From assembly GCA_937920345.1 (NCBI GenBank), contig CALGVA010000037.1:1-64000 (forward strand): a stretch of DNA of 64,000 nucleotides. The letters are read 5' to 3'. A program made the position numbers and the translations under genes. The notes below the pieces were generated by a model, which saw only the letters and a program-made list of their open reading frames with translations, did not search any database and was not told the DNA's origin. Below are positions 23,392 to 34,324 of this stretch, piece after piece. Within the stretch, counting starts at the first letter, position 1; every line of letters starts with the position of its first letter. This stretch comes from an uncultured Lachnospiraceae bacterium. GTDB taxonomy: Bacteria > Bacillota > Clostridia > Lachnospirales > Lachnospiraceae.

Positions 23392-26300
23392 ATGAGTGAG
23401 TTCAGAAAGCTATTTCGGGCCAGAAGAATACTGGCCATGATATTAGCAATTGCTATGGCGGTGACTTCCATACCCGCTACAGCCAATGCTGCTCCGCTGC
23501 AACCGCAGGTGGAAGCAGAACAGGCAGCAGATGAAACTCCGGCAGCGGATGAGACGGACGGCGGACAGTCGTCTGATGATCAGAATGCACCTTCCGATGG
23601 ATCGGAAGTACAGGACGGGGATTCATCGACATCTCAGGGATCAGGAGAAGATTCTGGTGCTGGAGATCAGTCTGGCGCAGAGGACAGTACCGATGCGGCA
23701 GATGATGCTAACACAGGAGATGGTAACACTGGTGCAGATGCTAACACCGGTGCAGATGACAGCACTGATGCAGGAAATGATCCTGAGTCGGGAGAAACCA
23801 ATGACGGGACAGACGTGTCCGGCACGGAAGGTGATGCCGAGGCAGGGACAGATTCTGCTTTAGAGGGAGAGGAAACGACTGATCCCGCAGAGACAGAGAA
23901 AGAATACGCTTTTGTATTCAGTGATGATTTTGCGGAATACACGTCGGCGCAGTACCGTCAGGGCGAAGCGCTTTTCGCAATCGAGACAGATGCGGCTGAT
24001 GGCGCTGAGGCAGGCATGACGGTAAACACTGCCATTTTGGAACGCATTACGCTTGAAAACACAAAGGATGAGAATGATACTTATAATCTCAGCTATGCTT
24101 CCGAGGCGGATATCGTGAAGGCGCTTACTTATTCGTGGAAGGGACTGGAGAAAGGAAAATCACCGAGAGAGAGCGGCGCGTATCAGCTTGAGATTAAGCT
24201 TCCGGCTAAGACAGGCGAGTATACGGCGGCAGAGACAACGATAGATTTCCAGATCACGAAGGCTGAGGTAAACATTGAATATGGCGTTTCAGATGTGAAT
24301 CCGGGAGACCTTGTGTCCGACGTTGCATTGAACTATGCTGCAGTCTCAGCAACAGACGGAAAATATTTTACATATGAGATCGACGATAAAGCTACCGATG
24401 AGAATGAAGCGGCAGATAACGAAGTTGCTTTTGACCTTGTCATCAGGGAAGCGATAACCAATAATGTACTGAAGTCCGACGTTAAGCTGGTAAAAAATAT
24501 AGAATACGTCGTAGGTGTGACACCGAAATTCATCGGTACAAATGCAGAAGCCTATGCAAAGAATTATGAGTTTAACCAGGCTGGCGAACAGAACATAGTT
24601 GTTAATGATCTGATCAAGACCAGAGTGCAGCTTACTTTGAACGCCAAGTATGACGATGCACAGTATAAGAAAGAGAGTACGACATCTGCGAAAAATCCGG
24701 AACAGCAGATCGATAAGATTACGCTCAAGTCTTATGATGGCAGTGCCATTACGGCTACAGAACCGCAGGTTGATAAGGTCGAAGTCGGCGTGCCGGGAGT
24801 TGATCAGGACGATAAAGAGACATTCGATGTAATCCAGGGTGCAGTGACGGAGAATGCATGGCACTCTGCGGTATATGAATCATGGACTGAGGGAGGAAAA
24901 CCGTACTGCAATCTGACAGTAGGCGGGGAACTCGAGGGTTCGCCGACGGAGGCAGGTGTCTATGTATACAGAGTGTCCTACGAAGGGGATGAGCAGCAAT
25001 ATGCACCTTCCTATGCGGATATTGTTGTGGAGATCGAGGTTGTTAACCTTATTATGCAGCCGAAATTCGATGCGACACCTAAGAGCTTCTATGCCGGACA
25101 GACGGCTGCTGATGTGCTTGCCCAGATAAGCTATGAGCTGCCTTATGCAGATAAAGATGGTAAGTTTACGATTCCGGAGGAGAAGAAAGCTTCTTTCTGG
25201 GGAACTTCTTATGTAGATGCTGCGAAGACCCAGCCCTATGAACCGGTATTTGAGGTAGTAAAGACTACTACTGTAACGGAGAACGGAACGCAGACAAGCA
25301 GGACGGACATTCTTGATGCAGATGATCTGCTTGTATACGATGAGAAAGGCACAACTACTTATGAAGTAAGATTTACAGGTTATAAGGCTGTATATAATGC
25401 CAATGGCAGCTTGTATATGCGCAAGGGAATCAATGATCCGGCGGATTCCACGACCAATAACTATGTTGTGAAAGTGGATCAGGAGACACTGAAGAAGTAT
25501 ACGGCGTCATTCGAAGTAAAAAATATGAACGCCGAGATTGATGCCAGTGCCATTATTGACGGATTTACGACGAATGCCGATTTTCATAAGGCAGCGGTCA
25601 GGACATATGACGGTACAAGATTGTTTGCCAATCGTGCAGATTATAAGAAAGCGCAGTTGAAATCTGGCGGCACGGCAGTATCGGGTGTTGCGAGTACGGA
25701 TCTGACATATAAATGGTACAGCAGCAGATATCAGACGATCATGGACACGAAAGTGTCAAACATTGACGGAGTTTTCGAGGAAGTAAGTGACTTTGGAGAT
25801 TCCTTCTATGTCAGAAATGATCTGATCAGTCCTGTAAATGCAGGTATTTATAAGCTGGTGATTTCTTATCAGGATAAAGAAGGTAAGTATTTTGCAGAGC
25901 CGGTAGAAGTATACTTTGTCATTGAGAGGCAGAAGCTGCAGATCAGGCTGAGCGATAAAGAATACGAGGAGTTTTCCGGAGTAACTGTCGGTCAGTTCTT
26001 AAGCGATACGGAGATAGAGTACAGTATTGTACCGGAACTTACAAAACCTGTCGCGGGGGATGCATGGCAGCAATACGGATACACTGCTTACAGTTATCCT
26101 TATACCTATGATGTGACATGGCAGGTAGAAGAGAAACAGAGGGATGCAGACGGTAATGCGCTTAAAGATGATGAGGGCAATGAGATATACAGCCCGCTTC
26201 AGGATTATGAGAGTTTTGTTTATGATGCGCAAAACTTTGCAGATTCCTACAGACTGTCAGTGGCGGACTTCTCCTGTTACAATTCCAACTATACGGTAAC

Positions 26301-29300
26301 GGAGACGACGATCGAGGATGGGGAGAAGAATCCGGACGATCCGAATGCAGTAGTTCCACAGGATAAAGTGACAAAGAACCTTTCCATTACGGATGCAAAT
26401 ACTGCTAAGATCACTGTGAATCAGATGGGCACTACCGAGATCCGTATCGATATGGATCAGGTGATCGAGAAAGAGAAGGATTATAACGGCGTATCTATTT
26501 ACGATGTGCTGAAAGATGATCTGGCCAAAATCAAAGTGGTCAAGGATAATGAAGACGGAACCACAACAGAAATAGAAGACGTGAATTTGTCTTATACAGT
26601 GGCCGATAATGAAAGCGGCATAAGTATTATGCTGGAGGAAATGTCGGAAGAAGAATTTGACATGTGGGCTAAGTATGATCTGTTCATCAACGGCGGTACC
26701 TATGTGATCACAGCGCAGTACAGAGGTGATGCGGTATATACGCCTTTGGCTGAGCAGGAGGTCGCACGCGTCACGGTCAAAGCGATACCGCTTACAATTA
26801 CACCGCCCACACTGGAAGATACGGTAGTGGCAGGCACAAGGGTGTATGAAGTGACGAATAAAGCGGCAAATGCGTTCGGAACCGATAACATCGAAGGATA
26901 TCTGGAGCGGGATAAGTATTACTTTAATAAGAGCGCTTTGTATTACACAGAGGATGGACAGTCCCGCTTCTATGGATATGGCTATTCTGCATGGTTCTAT
27001 GATAACGGAGAGAACGATTGGGAATATAATCTGCCGTATTTCAGCGTACTGGATCAGGATAATCAGTCGATTCTTGACAGTGACGCAGTATTAAAAGGAG
27101 AAAGCGACGAAAGATATAAACTTACACTGGAAGATTACAACAGTGGACAACTGACAGGAAGATGTGCCAGAAACTATTATACGGTATGCGGTGAAGCAAC
27201 ACCTGTCAGGGTGGTGAGAGGCAATGCTTCCCTGTATGCGGTGGAGTATGGAACTATTGCGGATGTGGATACCACAGATTCTATCAGCGGCATGACGCAT
27301 ACGCTTAAAGTTCTGGACGGAATCAGGTACATTTCTTTTCAGAATGAGGATGGTAACTTTGTGGCGGTAGAAATCGTTGCTCCGGCCGAGTATGTAGATG
27401 ATTCTGCGATATGGAGCCGTGCGGTATACGAGGCTTCTGTCAGGAAAGCAGGCGGAACGATTGTCAGAGGTTCCCATTATGTTGATGGCGGATATGCTGT
27501 GACAGCAGTATTTGATGCGCGCAAGGGCGAGACAGAGTTCGGTATCCGCTGGGAAGAGGATTATGTTGAGACCTTTAAGCTGGCATTCAGTGAAAATGAT
27601 TGTCTGGGTAATTTAGGGGATGCGGTCAGCCCTAAGTCGATTGCATTTAATGCACCGAACAAGAATATGGTAGTTGGAGAGATGCAGGATCTGGATGTCA
27701 AGATTACCAAGGTGCAGAAGGACGATGTCATTTGTCTTGGATATGAGGTGACTGCGGGACAGGAATACTTATGTGTAAATGAGTACGGTAAAGTGACCGC
27801 CCTTAAGGCCGGCGGTTCCGCGACAGTGACCGCATATCCGATGCATCTGGTAGACGGGGTAAAAGTTCCAATCGAGGGAAAAGACGTAAAGAAAGCATCG
27901 GTAACCATTAAAGTTAAGGATGTTACTGCACCTAAGATCTCGAATGTAATGCCTCTGGATTATCAGGTAACCGTACAATATCCTTATGTGAAGGATGTGA
28001 ATTATAATTACGGATACCGCAGAGAAATCTATGTTCTGGAAGGAAAGAATCTGAAAGAGCAGGAGTTTAAAGATAAGATCGGCGAGATGTCCAACGAGCA
28101 GTGGCAGGGTATCTTCGCAGCAGCGCCGGTGTTCCTGACAAATGGGGATGAACTGGCGAACAGAGTCTATGACAGTAAGAAACACAGTTATACAGATACG
28201 GTGTCGTATACGATCCGCCGTTTAAAACCGAACACAGATTATACCGTATACGTGAGAAACGTCAGTGCCGTGAGGACATTATCAGACGGATGTCTGGTGA
28301 CGGAGTCCGCGGCAGGCAATGTTAAGGGATTCACCACGACGAAATCGCAGGTAAAGGATCTGGAAGTTACTTTACAGGACAGAACAGAAACGGATAAAGA
28401 AGGTGAAATTGGAAAGGGCAGCCTTAGCTGGATCGAGTATGACGATGTCAAGTTATCGGATGGCAGTGTCCAGCTTCAGGTAAAGGGTTATTTTGAATCC
28501 TGGGCGAAGGATCCGGCGGCGGAACCGATCGACGAGGAAGGCGGGTTTGATATTGACAGCAGCCAGCCGTTTGTCCTGTCACTGTCTAAAGACCAGAAGC
28601 AATACTATGTTGATCCGAAGATCAGCTACTACTTCTGGGCTTATGCGGACGGCGAAGGATATTATGATGCATATACCGGTCAGGCAGTGAAGCCTGGTGA
28701 ATATTACCGGTCTGCAACGAGCAGTATCGCATCTATCGACAAGAAGGGCAAGCTTACGTTAAAGCAGCCGGGCTGGGTCGAGATGGTTGCGGTTGATACG
28801 ACCACGGGAGTCTGGTCTAACCAGATTGATATCAGGATCAGTGCCGAGGCCGACGCCATTAAAGGCAAGACGACAAAACTGCAGGTTGGACAGAGCATGC
28901 GCTTAGAGAACCTGATTGAGTACAAAGAGGGTAAGAAAGTTCTGGATCAGGCATGGTACAGTACATCCGGCAGGGTAGACAGAAACGGGCTGAAAGATCA
29001 GATCGAAGCGGGTGGTTTCTTCGAGCTGTCAGACGGCGGATATGTTACGGCCGTGAAGGGCAATGGAAATATCAGAGTTACGCTGACAGATAAAGTTCTG
29101 AATGTATCCACGCAGGTTACGATCAAGTCAGTAGATCTGGCGCCGGTTAAGGGTCTGAAGGCCGTCAATGTGATAGATAACAGATTTACGGTACAGTTCG
29201 AGAGAAATCCTTTTGCACAGGCGTACAGAATCGATGTCAGGAATGCAAGAGGGAATCTGATCCGCAGCGTTTATGCGGAAGATTATAAGGTTGGTAACTA

Positions 29301-32300
29301 TTACCGCGAATATTATGATGAGGACACCGGCGAATATGTCGGAACGATTTACGATGTTGATTCCGACTGGGATGATGATTATGAGCAGGGAGACTGGCGC
29401 TGTTATTATGACAGGAAGACCGGCAGGACTTATGGCGAGTATACGGTTAAGGGTCTGACACAGCAGTCCAAATACACCTTTACGGTGCAGGCTTTATACA
29501 GGGATGTGGCTTCCAAGGCGGTTTCTAAGGGCGTTACAACCACGAAGCTGCCTGCGGCGGAATATGATCTGGACAAAGAAGAGACGGGCGGCATCAATAT
29601 ATATGTATGGAACTATGATGGACACTCGATTGGCAGCCATACCTTCGTATCGGGTAATGATTATACACTGGTGGCAGAACCGGAGAACTGGGGCGCGAAA
29701 TACGCTGCCACAGATACGCTGATCTGGTCCAGCACCGATAAGAAGGTGGCGACGATCAAGCCAAACGCGGGCAGCTATTCCGCGATGCTGCGGGCAGTGA
29801 GAAACGGCAGTACGACGATAGAAGTGAAGTCAAAGATTACCGGGAAGGTGATCGCGAGATATGGTATAACCGTTAAAAACGTAGGGGATGCCTATACTTC
29901 GAATAATTATTATGGCGATAATGAAGATCTTAGAGGCGATGGAACTGCAAATAAGCCGGCTTGCACGGAACTGCTATTAGGGAAGCCGTCAGCGGTTGAC
30001 CTGAGTGCCGGACAGACGAAGTGGTTTGCATTCACGGCGCTGGAGGATGGCACCTACAATTTCTACAGAATGCAGAATGGCACGAGAAGTTCATACGGGT
30101 TTATGGTATACACTGCCGTTCAGAATGGTAGTACTATAGGAAACAGTGTCAGCATGGCTGCGGAAGAGACCGTGTATGTAAAGGCGACAATGAGCGGCGC
30201 CTACACGATCAATGTAGAGAAACAGAAAGGTACTGGACCTTCTGACAGAACTCCGCTGGAGATCGGGTCAGTTACGATGCAGGTTACGGGGGGACAATAC
30301 TTTGTATTTACCGCTGATGGTGAAGGAATCTACAGTTTCAGCGGCCGGAACTTCAGGGTAGAAGATACCGAAGGCAATCAGAAGACACAGGGCAGTCCTG
30401 CGCAGTGTTGGTTAGATAACGGGGAGACTGTGTATCTGTGTGCGCTTGGAACCGGCAGCGGGCAGTATACGATCACGGTAGAGAAGATGCCGGTGCAGTC
30501 CCTTACGGCGGATCAGGCGGCAGCAGAGGTCGTAATGGATGCATATGGCAGGGCATGGTTCAGCTTTACAGCGCCGAAAGCGGCGGAATATGAATTCGTA
30601 TTGTCCGGATCCGGTTGGGACAGTAAATATATACGTCTGTACAACCGCACAGATATCACGAATGCTATAGCGAATGAGTACGATTATACCAACGAGAGTA
30701 TATCGCTCTCTTATATGCTCGGCAGCGGCACTACCGTGCTGGTAGATGCGGGTCCTTCCGGCAATAAGCTGGAAGTGAAGACGAAGGCGGCCGTGGAGAC
30801 GGTGACGGCGGGAGAAGACAAGAATATAACGCTTGCGGAGACGAACCAGTATTTCGAGTTTGCCGCACCGGCGGATGGATTCTATCGTTTTACACTGACA
30901 GGCGCGGATGGCGTGATCGCGCAGCTGTATAAGGATCTGACCGGCAATGCGGTGGATAATTTTATGAATTATAGAGGGGATGTTGCGCTATCCTGTTATC
31001 TGAAGAGCGGACAGCATGCATATTTCGTTGTACAGTATCCGCATGGAGAGAAGAATGTCACGATCAAGGTAGAGGGCATCACACCGGAGACAATCGGAGA
31101 GACGGAAATAACCAGTGGAGTTCACTTTCCTTCTGGCAAGTGGTTTGTCTATACGGCAGGGGAGGACGAGAAGTATACATTCACGTTCACAAACGCTAGG
31201 GGCTTTACGATTTCCCTGTATACGCTGGATGCACTGGGGGCGGATCAGCCGGTTCCTGTGAAAGAGTTTTATGTTGTGTCAGGCAAGAAACATTTCGATT
31301 ACGAGATGGCGGCGAACCAGACCGTATACTTGAGAGTGCAGAATGATAACGCTGCCAGTGACATTGTAAATATCGGGGTGAAAGCGGCGAAGTATACGAT
31401 TCCGGTATTGGGAGAAGAAAGCGAAAACTTTGATATCGAGACGCAGGCTTCGCAAGTCGTTACCTTCACGGCAGCGGAAGCCGGTAAATATACGTTCAGG
31501 TTCAGAAGTAATAGCAATAACAGTTTCTATGGTTACCTGTACAGTGATGCGGGTCTTACGGATCAGATCGACAGCGTCTGGATTTATAATAGTGAGCAGA
31601 AAAAAGAGCTTAACATGTCGGCTGGCGAGACAGTGTACTGGAAGCTGGATAACACTACCGGCAGAGATGTTACCGTCACGGTAAGCGTGGAGAAGTTCAC
31701 GATCCATACTATGGCTGAGGGGGAGAACAGTTTTGCCATAAATAGTAATTCCAGCCAGTATTACAGCTTTACCGCGCCGGAGGCCGGGGATTATATCTTC
31801 GCGTTTAAGAGTGACGGCGATTGGGGCTATGCATATAAGTATCCGAATATGTATTTTGATAGTTTTGATGAGTATCTCAGTTTTTACAGTTCTTATCAGA
31901 AAAGGTCATATACGTTGTCTGCGCAGGAAACCGTGTACTGGAAGATCGATAATAATTCCGAATCCGATATGGAAGTCACGGCGCTTGTGAAGAAAGACGT
32001 CCCGGTTGAGATCACGGCGGACGGCGTATCGGCGGGGATAGCCTACAATTTAGATCAGTGGTTTAGCTATACGGCGGATGAGGACGCAATATACCGGTTT
32101 ACATTTACGAGCGATACCAGCTCTTGCCTTGCTGCCTACTATTGGGACAGAAATGCATCGTACGCAGAAGGCTCTGTTTCGATTAATGGTGATTCTACAG
32201 CAGCAACATATGAAATAGGTATCAATGCTGGAAAAACAATATATTGGGAAACATCAGTTCAATATTCCGGTTATGATCCTACCAATATTACAGTCAAGGC

Positions 32301-34203
32301 GGAGAAGGTCCCGATGACGGCGGTGGAGGAAGGAACAGAGGCTTCGGTGAACATTCAGGCAGGCAAGGAGCAGTTCTTCAGCATATCCCTGCCAGAGGAC
32401 GATACGGAGTATATTATCACCGCGATGAGCACAAATGCATCCTGCTATGCGTATTTGTATTCTGATCTGTCAATGTCATATGACAGCCAGATCAAGAATG
32501 AGTACATTTCGACAGGAGACGGTAACAGCACGAACTGGTATATTTCTTCCGCAGAGACAGGCAACATGCTGTATTTGAAAGTTAGCAATAATAGTTCCAC
32601 GAATGATACGAAATTTAAGGTATCCGTGAAGAAGCGTACCGAGGAGCCGATCACCGGGAACAGCAGTGCGGTTACGATCGCGCCCGGTGCAGAGCAGTGG
32701 TTTCGTTATACAGCCGCTGAGGATATGCGATATATTTTCGCGATGACAAGCGACGCGGAAGCGTGCGACTGGTATTTGTATAAGAGCGATGATATGACCT
32801 CCAGTGATAACAGCTGGTTAAATCAGACGGAGCTTACACCTGACGAAATTTATATTCCGAAAGACAGTACCATACGGTGGAAGGTGAAGAACAGAAGCAT
32901 CAGCAACAGCACAAGCGTCACGGTGACAGCGAAAGCCATTGCGATTCAGGAGATCGCCGCGGGTACAGATGCGCAGACGGTTACGGTTGCGGCGGACTCC
33001 ACGCAGTGGTTCAGCTATACTGTAACAGACGCAGGACGATATGGATTTACGTTTAGCACTACTTCAAACTGCAGGGTTACTCCGTACAGCGATCTGAGTG
33101 CTTCGCCTGGGTATAGCGATCAGTTTAGTGTGAGCAGCAGTACGATCAAGGATTATTATCTGTCCGGAACGATGTATTTTAAAGTGGAGAACAACGGCAG
33201 TACAGACGCAGACTTTACGATTGCAGTGGAGTCCTATACGGTTACGGAACTGGATGCGACAGACGGCAATGCGTTTGATACGACAGTAGCGTGGTACAAG
33301 TTTACGGCGGAGACGGCCGGGTTGTATAGTTTTCGGAATCAGGAGGGCAGCTCGACTTATTATAGGAAATTGGCTTTATATAAAGAATTGAGCGATCCGA
33401 AGTATGTCAAGGAGGAGGATTATGCAGACAGCATAGAGTATTCTATGAATGCGGGCGAGACCGTATATCTTAAGGTATATTCGAGTGAGGCTTCCAACGT
33501 GACAGGAACGCTGAAAGTGACAGAGATCGCGGTTGTGGATTTGAATCTTGGCAGCGATACGACAGTCAGTCTGACGAATCAATCAGGGTTTGCCAGATTT
33601 GTGGCGCCGGAGACAGGTATTTATTCGTTCAGTCCTGCGGGAGTGGATGAGAATGCGTCCGGTTATGGATATTTGTATTTAAATGAGGATATGGCAGGAA
33701 ACACGCAGATACAGAGCCAATATTATAATTTAAGTAACGGTTCAACGTCTGTCCTGGTCTATCCGTTAATAGCGGGCGACACGGTGTACTTAAAGGTGAA
33801 AGCATCGAACAATGACGCGACGGAACTGAAGATAAGCGCTGCGAAAGATCAGGCGATGGAGGAGGTCACGGCGGATCAGGCATATCCTGTATCCTTAAAG
33901 CAGAATGAGGCGAAGTGGATCTGCTTCCGGACCGCTGAGGAGCAATACCAGTATTATATGAACGGCGCATGGGACGGGGAAGCCGGGTTAGAGATTAAGT
34001 ATGCAAGCTGGTCAGGTTGGAATGCACCATATAATTCTGCTTCGTGGAAAGATAATATGGGATCAATGACGAAATTAGGGTCATTTACAGGTACAACTGC
34101 TCCACTATATACGTACAGTAAGAAGAACGTCTTCTGTGTATGTATCACCCCGACGCAGGATGTGGACATTACTTTATCTTTTACGACTGAGTCACAGAAC
34201 TAA
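23392..34203 (+). CDS. Giant secreted repeat protein 1 (3603 residues)
   Basis: Start at ATG 23392 behind AGGAGG; the ORF opens at a GTG 19 codons earlier without RBS. Signal peptide at 1-33 (LAMILAIAMAVTSIPATANA). Residues 34-170 are an acidic Asp/Gly/Ser/Thr/Ala linker. About 170-1400 holds beta-rich Ig/MBG-like modules, with YDGT-type motifs (RTYDGTRLFANR). BIG2-like domains are at about 1413-1513 and 2083-2163, with FnIII-like units between. About 2192-3603 is an array of 14 repeats of near 100 residues, each with WF-x-[FY]-TA early and ET-VYWK-[VI]-xN late, like PPC-type beta sandwiches. The last module (from about 3484) is divergent and rich in Trp and Tyr. No LPXTG, SLH or C-terminal membrane helix is seen. 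Likely an adhesin or surface fibre; function unknown. Confidence 0.85.
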   Translation: MSEFRKLFRARRILAMILAIAMAVTSIPATANAAPLQPQVEAEQAADETPAADETDGGQSSDDQNAPSDGSEVQDGDSSTSQGSGEDSGAGDQSGAEDSTDAADDANTGDGNTGADANTGADDSTDAGNDPESGETNDGTDVSGTEGDAEAGTDSALEGEETTDPAETEKEYAFVFSDDFAEYTSAQYRQGEALFAIETDAADGAEAGMTVNTAILERITLENTKDENDTYNLSYASEADIVKALTYSWKGLEKGKSPRESGAYQLEIKLPAKTGEYTAAETTIDFQITKAEVNIEYGVSDVNPGDLVSDVALNYAAVSATDGKYFTYEIDDKATDENEAADNEVAFDLVIREAITNNVLKSDVKLVKNIEYVVGVTPKFIGTNAEAYAKNYEFNQAGEQNIVVNDLIKTRVQLTLNAKYDDAQYKKESTTSAKNPEQQIDKITLKSYDGSAITATEPQVDKVEVGVPGVDQDDKETFDVIQGAVTENAWHSAVYESWTEGGKPYCNLTVGGELEGSPTEAGVYVYRVSYEGDEQQYAPSYADIVVEIEVVNLIMQPKFDATPKSFYAGQTAADVLAQISYELPYADKDGKFTIPEEKKASFWGTSYVDAAKTQPYEPVFEVVKTTTVTENGTQTSRTDILDADDLLVYDEKGTTTYEVRFTGYKAVYNANGSLYMRKGINDPADSTTNNYVVKVDQETLKKYTASFEVKNMNAEIDASAIIDGFTTNADFHKAAVRTYDGTRLFANRADYKKAQLKSGGTAVSGVASTDLTYKWYSSRYQTIMDTKVSNIDGVFEEVSDFGDSFYVRNDLISPVNAGIYKLVISYQDKEGKYFAEPVEVYFVIERQKLQIRLSDKEYEEFSGVTVGQFLSDTEIEYSIVPELTKPVAGDAWQQYGYTAYSYPYTYDVTWQVEEKQRDADGNALKDDEGNEIYSPLQDYESFVYDAQNFADSYRLSVADFSCYNSNYTVTETTIEDGEKNPDDPNAVVPQDKVTKNLSITDANTAKITVNQMGTTEIRIDMDQVIEKEKDYNGVSIYDVLKDDLAKIKVVKDNEDGTTTEIEDVNLSYTVADNESGISIMLEEMSEEEFDMWAKYDLFINGGTYVITAQYRGDAVYTPLAEQEVARVTVKAIPLTITPPTLEDTVVAGTRVYEVTNKAANAFGTDNIEGYLERDKYYFNKSALYYTEDGQSRFYGYGYSAWFYDNGENDWEYNLPYFSVLDQDNQSILDSDAVLKGESDERYKLTLEDYNSGQLTGRCARNYYTVCGEATPVRVVRGNASLYAVEYGTIADVDTTDSISGMTHTLKVLDGIRYISFQNEDGNFVAVEIVAPAEYVDDSAIWSRAVYEASVRKAGGTIVRGSHYVDGGYAVTAVFDARKGETEFGIRWEEDYVETFKLAFSENDCLGNLGDAVSPKSIAFNAPNKNMVVGEMQDLDVKITKVQKDDVICLGYEVTAGQEYLCVNEYGKVTALKAGGSATVTAYPMHLVDGVKVPIEGKDVKKASVTIKVKDVTAPKISNVMPLDYQVTVQYPYVKDVNYNYGYRREIYVLEGKNLKEQEFKDKIGEMSNEQWQGIFAAAPVFLTNGDELANRVYDSKKHSYTDTVSYTIRRLKPNTDYTVYVRNVSAVRTLSDGCLVTESAAGNVKGFTTTKSQVKDLEVTLQDRTETDKEGEIGKGSLSWIEYDDVKLSDGSVQLQVKGYFESWAKDPAAEPIDEEGGFDIDSSQPFVLSLSKDQKQYYVDPKISYYFWAYADGEGYYDAYTGQAVKPGEYYRSATSSIASIDKKGKLTLKQPGWVEMVAVDTTTGVWSNQIDIRISAEADAIKGKTTKLQVGQSMRLENLIEYKEGKKVLDQAWYSTSGRVDRNGLKDQIEAGGFFELSDGGYVTAVKGNGNIRVTLTDKVLNVSTQVTIKSVDLAPVKGLKAVNVIDNRFTVQFERNPFAQAYRIDVRNARGNLIRSVYAEDYKVGNYYREYYDEDTGEYVGTIYDVDSDWDDDYEQGDWRCYYDRKTGRTYGEYTVKGLTQQSKYTFTVQALYRDVASKAVSKGVTTTKLPAAEYDLDKEETGGINIYVWNYDGHSIGSHTFVSGNDYTLVAEPENWGAKYAATDTLIWSSTDKKVATIKPNAGSYSAMLRAVRNGSTTIEVKSKITGKVIARYGITVKNVGDAYTSNNYYGDNEDLRGDGTANKPACTELLLGKPSAVDLSAGQTKWFAFTALEDGTYNFYRMQNGTRSSYGFMVYTAVQNGSTIGNSVSMAAEETVYVKATMSGAYTINVEKQKGTGPSDRTPLEIGSVTMQVTGGQYFVFTADGEGIYSFSGRNFRVEDTEGNQKTQGSPAQCWLDNGETVYLCALGTGSGQYTITVEKMPVQSLTADQAAAEVVMDAYGRAWFSFTAPKAAEYEFVLSGSGWDSKYIRLYNRTDITNAIANEYDYTNESISLSYMLGSGTTVLVDAGPSGNKLEVKTKAAVETVTAGEDKNITLAETNQYFEFAAPADGFYRFTLTGADGVIAQLYKDLTGNAVDNFMNYRGDVALSCYLKSGQHAYFVVQYPHGEKNVTIKVEGITPETIGETEITSGVHFPSGKWFVYTAGEDEKYTFTFTNARGFTISLYTLDALGADQPVPVKEFYVVSGKKHFDYEMAANQTVYLRVQNDNAASDIVNIGVKAAKYTIPVLGEESENFDIETQASQVVTFTAAEAGKYTFRFRSNSNNSFYGYLYSDAGLTDQIDSVWIYNSEQKKELNMSAGETVYWKLDNTTGRDVTVTVSVEKFTIHTMAEGENSFAINSNSSQYYSFTAPEAGDYIFAFKSDGDWGYAYKYPNMYFDSFDEYLSFYSSYQKRSYTLSAQETVYWKIDNNSESDMEVTALVKKDVPVEITADGVSAGIAYNLDQWFSYTADEDAIYRFTFTSDTSSCLAAYYWDRNASYAEGSVSINGDSTAATYEIGINAGKTIYWETSVQYSGYDPTNITVKAEKVPMTAVEEGTEASVNIQAGKEQFFSISLPEDDTEYIITAMSTNASCYAYLYSDLSMSYDSQIKNEYISTGDGNSTNWYISSAETGNMLYLKVSNNSSTNDTKFKVSVKKRTEEPITGNSSAVTIAPGAEQWFRYTAAEDMRYIFAMTSDAEACDWYLYKSDDMTSSDNSWLNQTELTPDEIYIPKDSTIRWKVKNRSISNSTSVTVTAKAIAIQEIAAGTDAQTVTVAADSTQWFSYTVTDAGRYGFTFSTTSNCRVTPYSDLSASPGYSDQFSVSSSTIKDYYLSGTMYFKVENNGSTDADFTIAVESYTVTELDATDGNAFDTTVAWYKFTAETAGLYSFRNQEGSSTYYRKLALYKELSDPKYVKEEDYADSIEYSMNAGETVYLKVYSSEASNVTGTLKVTEIAVVDLNLGSDTTVSLTNQSGFARFVAPETGIYSFSPAGVDENASGYGYLYLNEDMAGNTQIQSQYYNLSNGSTSVLVYPLIAGDTVYLKVKASNNDATELKISAAKDQAMEEVTADQAYPVSLKQNEAKWICFRTAEEQYQYYMNGAWDGEAGLEIKYASWSGWNAPYNSASWKDNMGSMTKLGSFTGTTAPLYTYSKKNVFCVCITPTQDVDITLSFTTESQN
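29965..34203 (+). repeat. 14-copy beta-sandwich repeat array in giant 1
   Basis: Counted from the motif WF/YxFTA in each unit, for example QTKWFAFTALEDGTY, RAWFSFTAPKAAEY, LDQWFSYTADEDAIY, EQWFRYTAAEDMRY and TQWFSYTVTDAGRY. Units are about 90-105 codons and diverged at DNA level, so this is old domain repetition, not recent slippage. Resembles the pre-peptidase C-terminal (PPC) fold by pattern; the assignment is inference. Confidence 0.7.
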
Positions 34204-34213
34204 ATAATTATCA

Positions 34214-34233
34214 TGCATATATCGTAATATGCA
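34214..34233 (+). other. Small stem-loop after giant gene 1
   Basis: TGCATAT (34214-34220) and ATATGCA (34227-34233) form a 7-bp stem with a 6-nt loop directly upstream of the terminator. Confidence 0.4.
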
Positions 34234-34242
34234 TACAGGCGG

Positions 34243-34295
34243 ATGCCTCTTCTCACGGATGATTTGGTCTATGAGGAGGGGCATTCCTCTTTTTT
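34243..34295 (+). terminator. Terminator after giant gene 1
   Basis: ATGCCTCTTCTCA (34243-34255) pairs over 13 bp, with two G-U pairs, to TGAGGAGGGGCAT (34272-34284), followed after TCCTC by six T. Confidence 0.7.
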
Positions 34296-34324
34296 GTAAG
34301 GCTGAAACTTTACCTATAATATTA

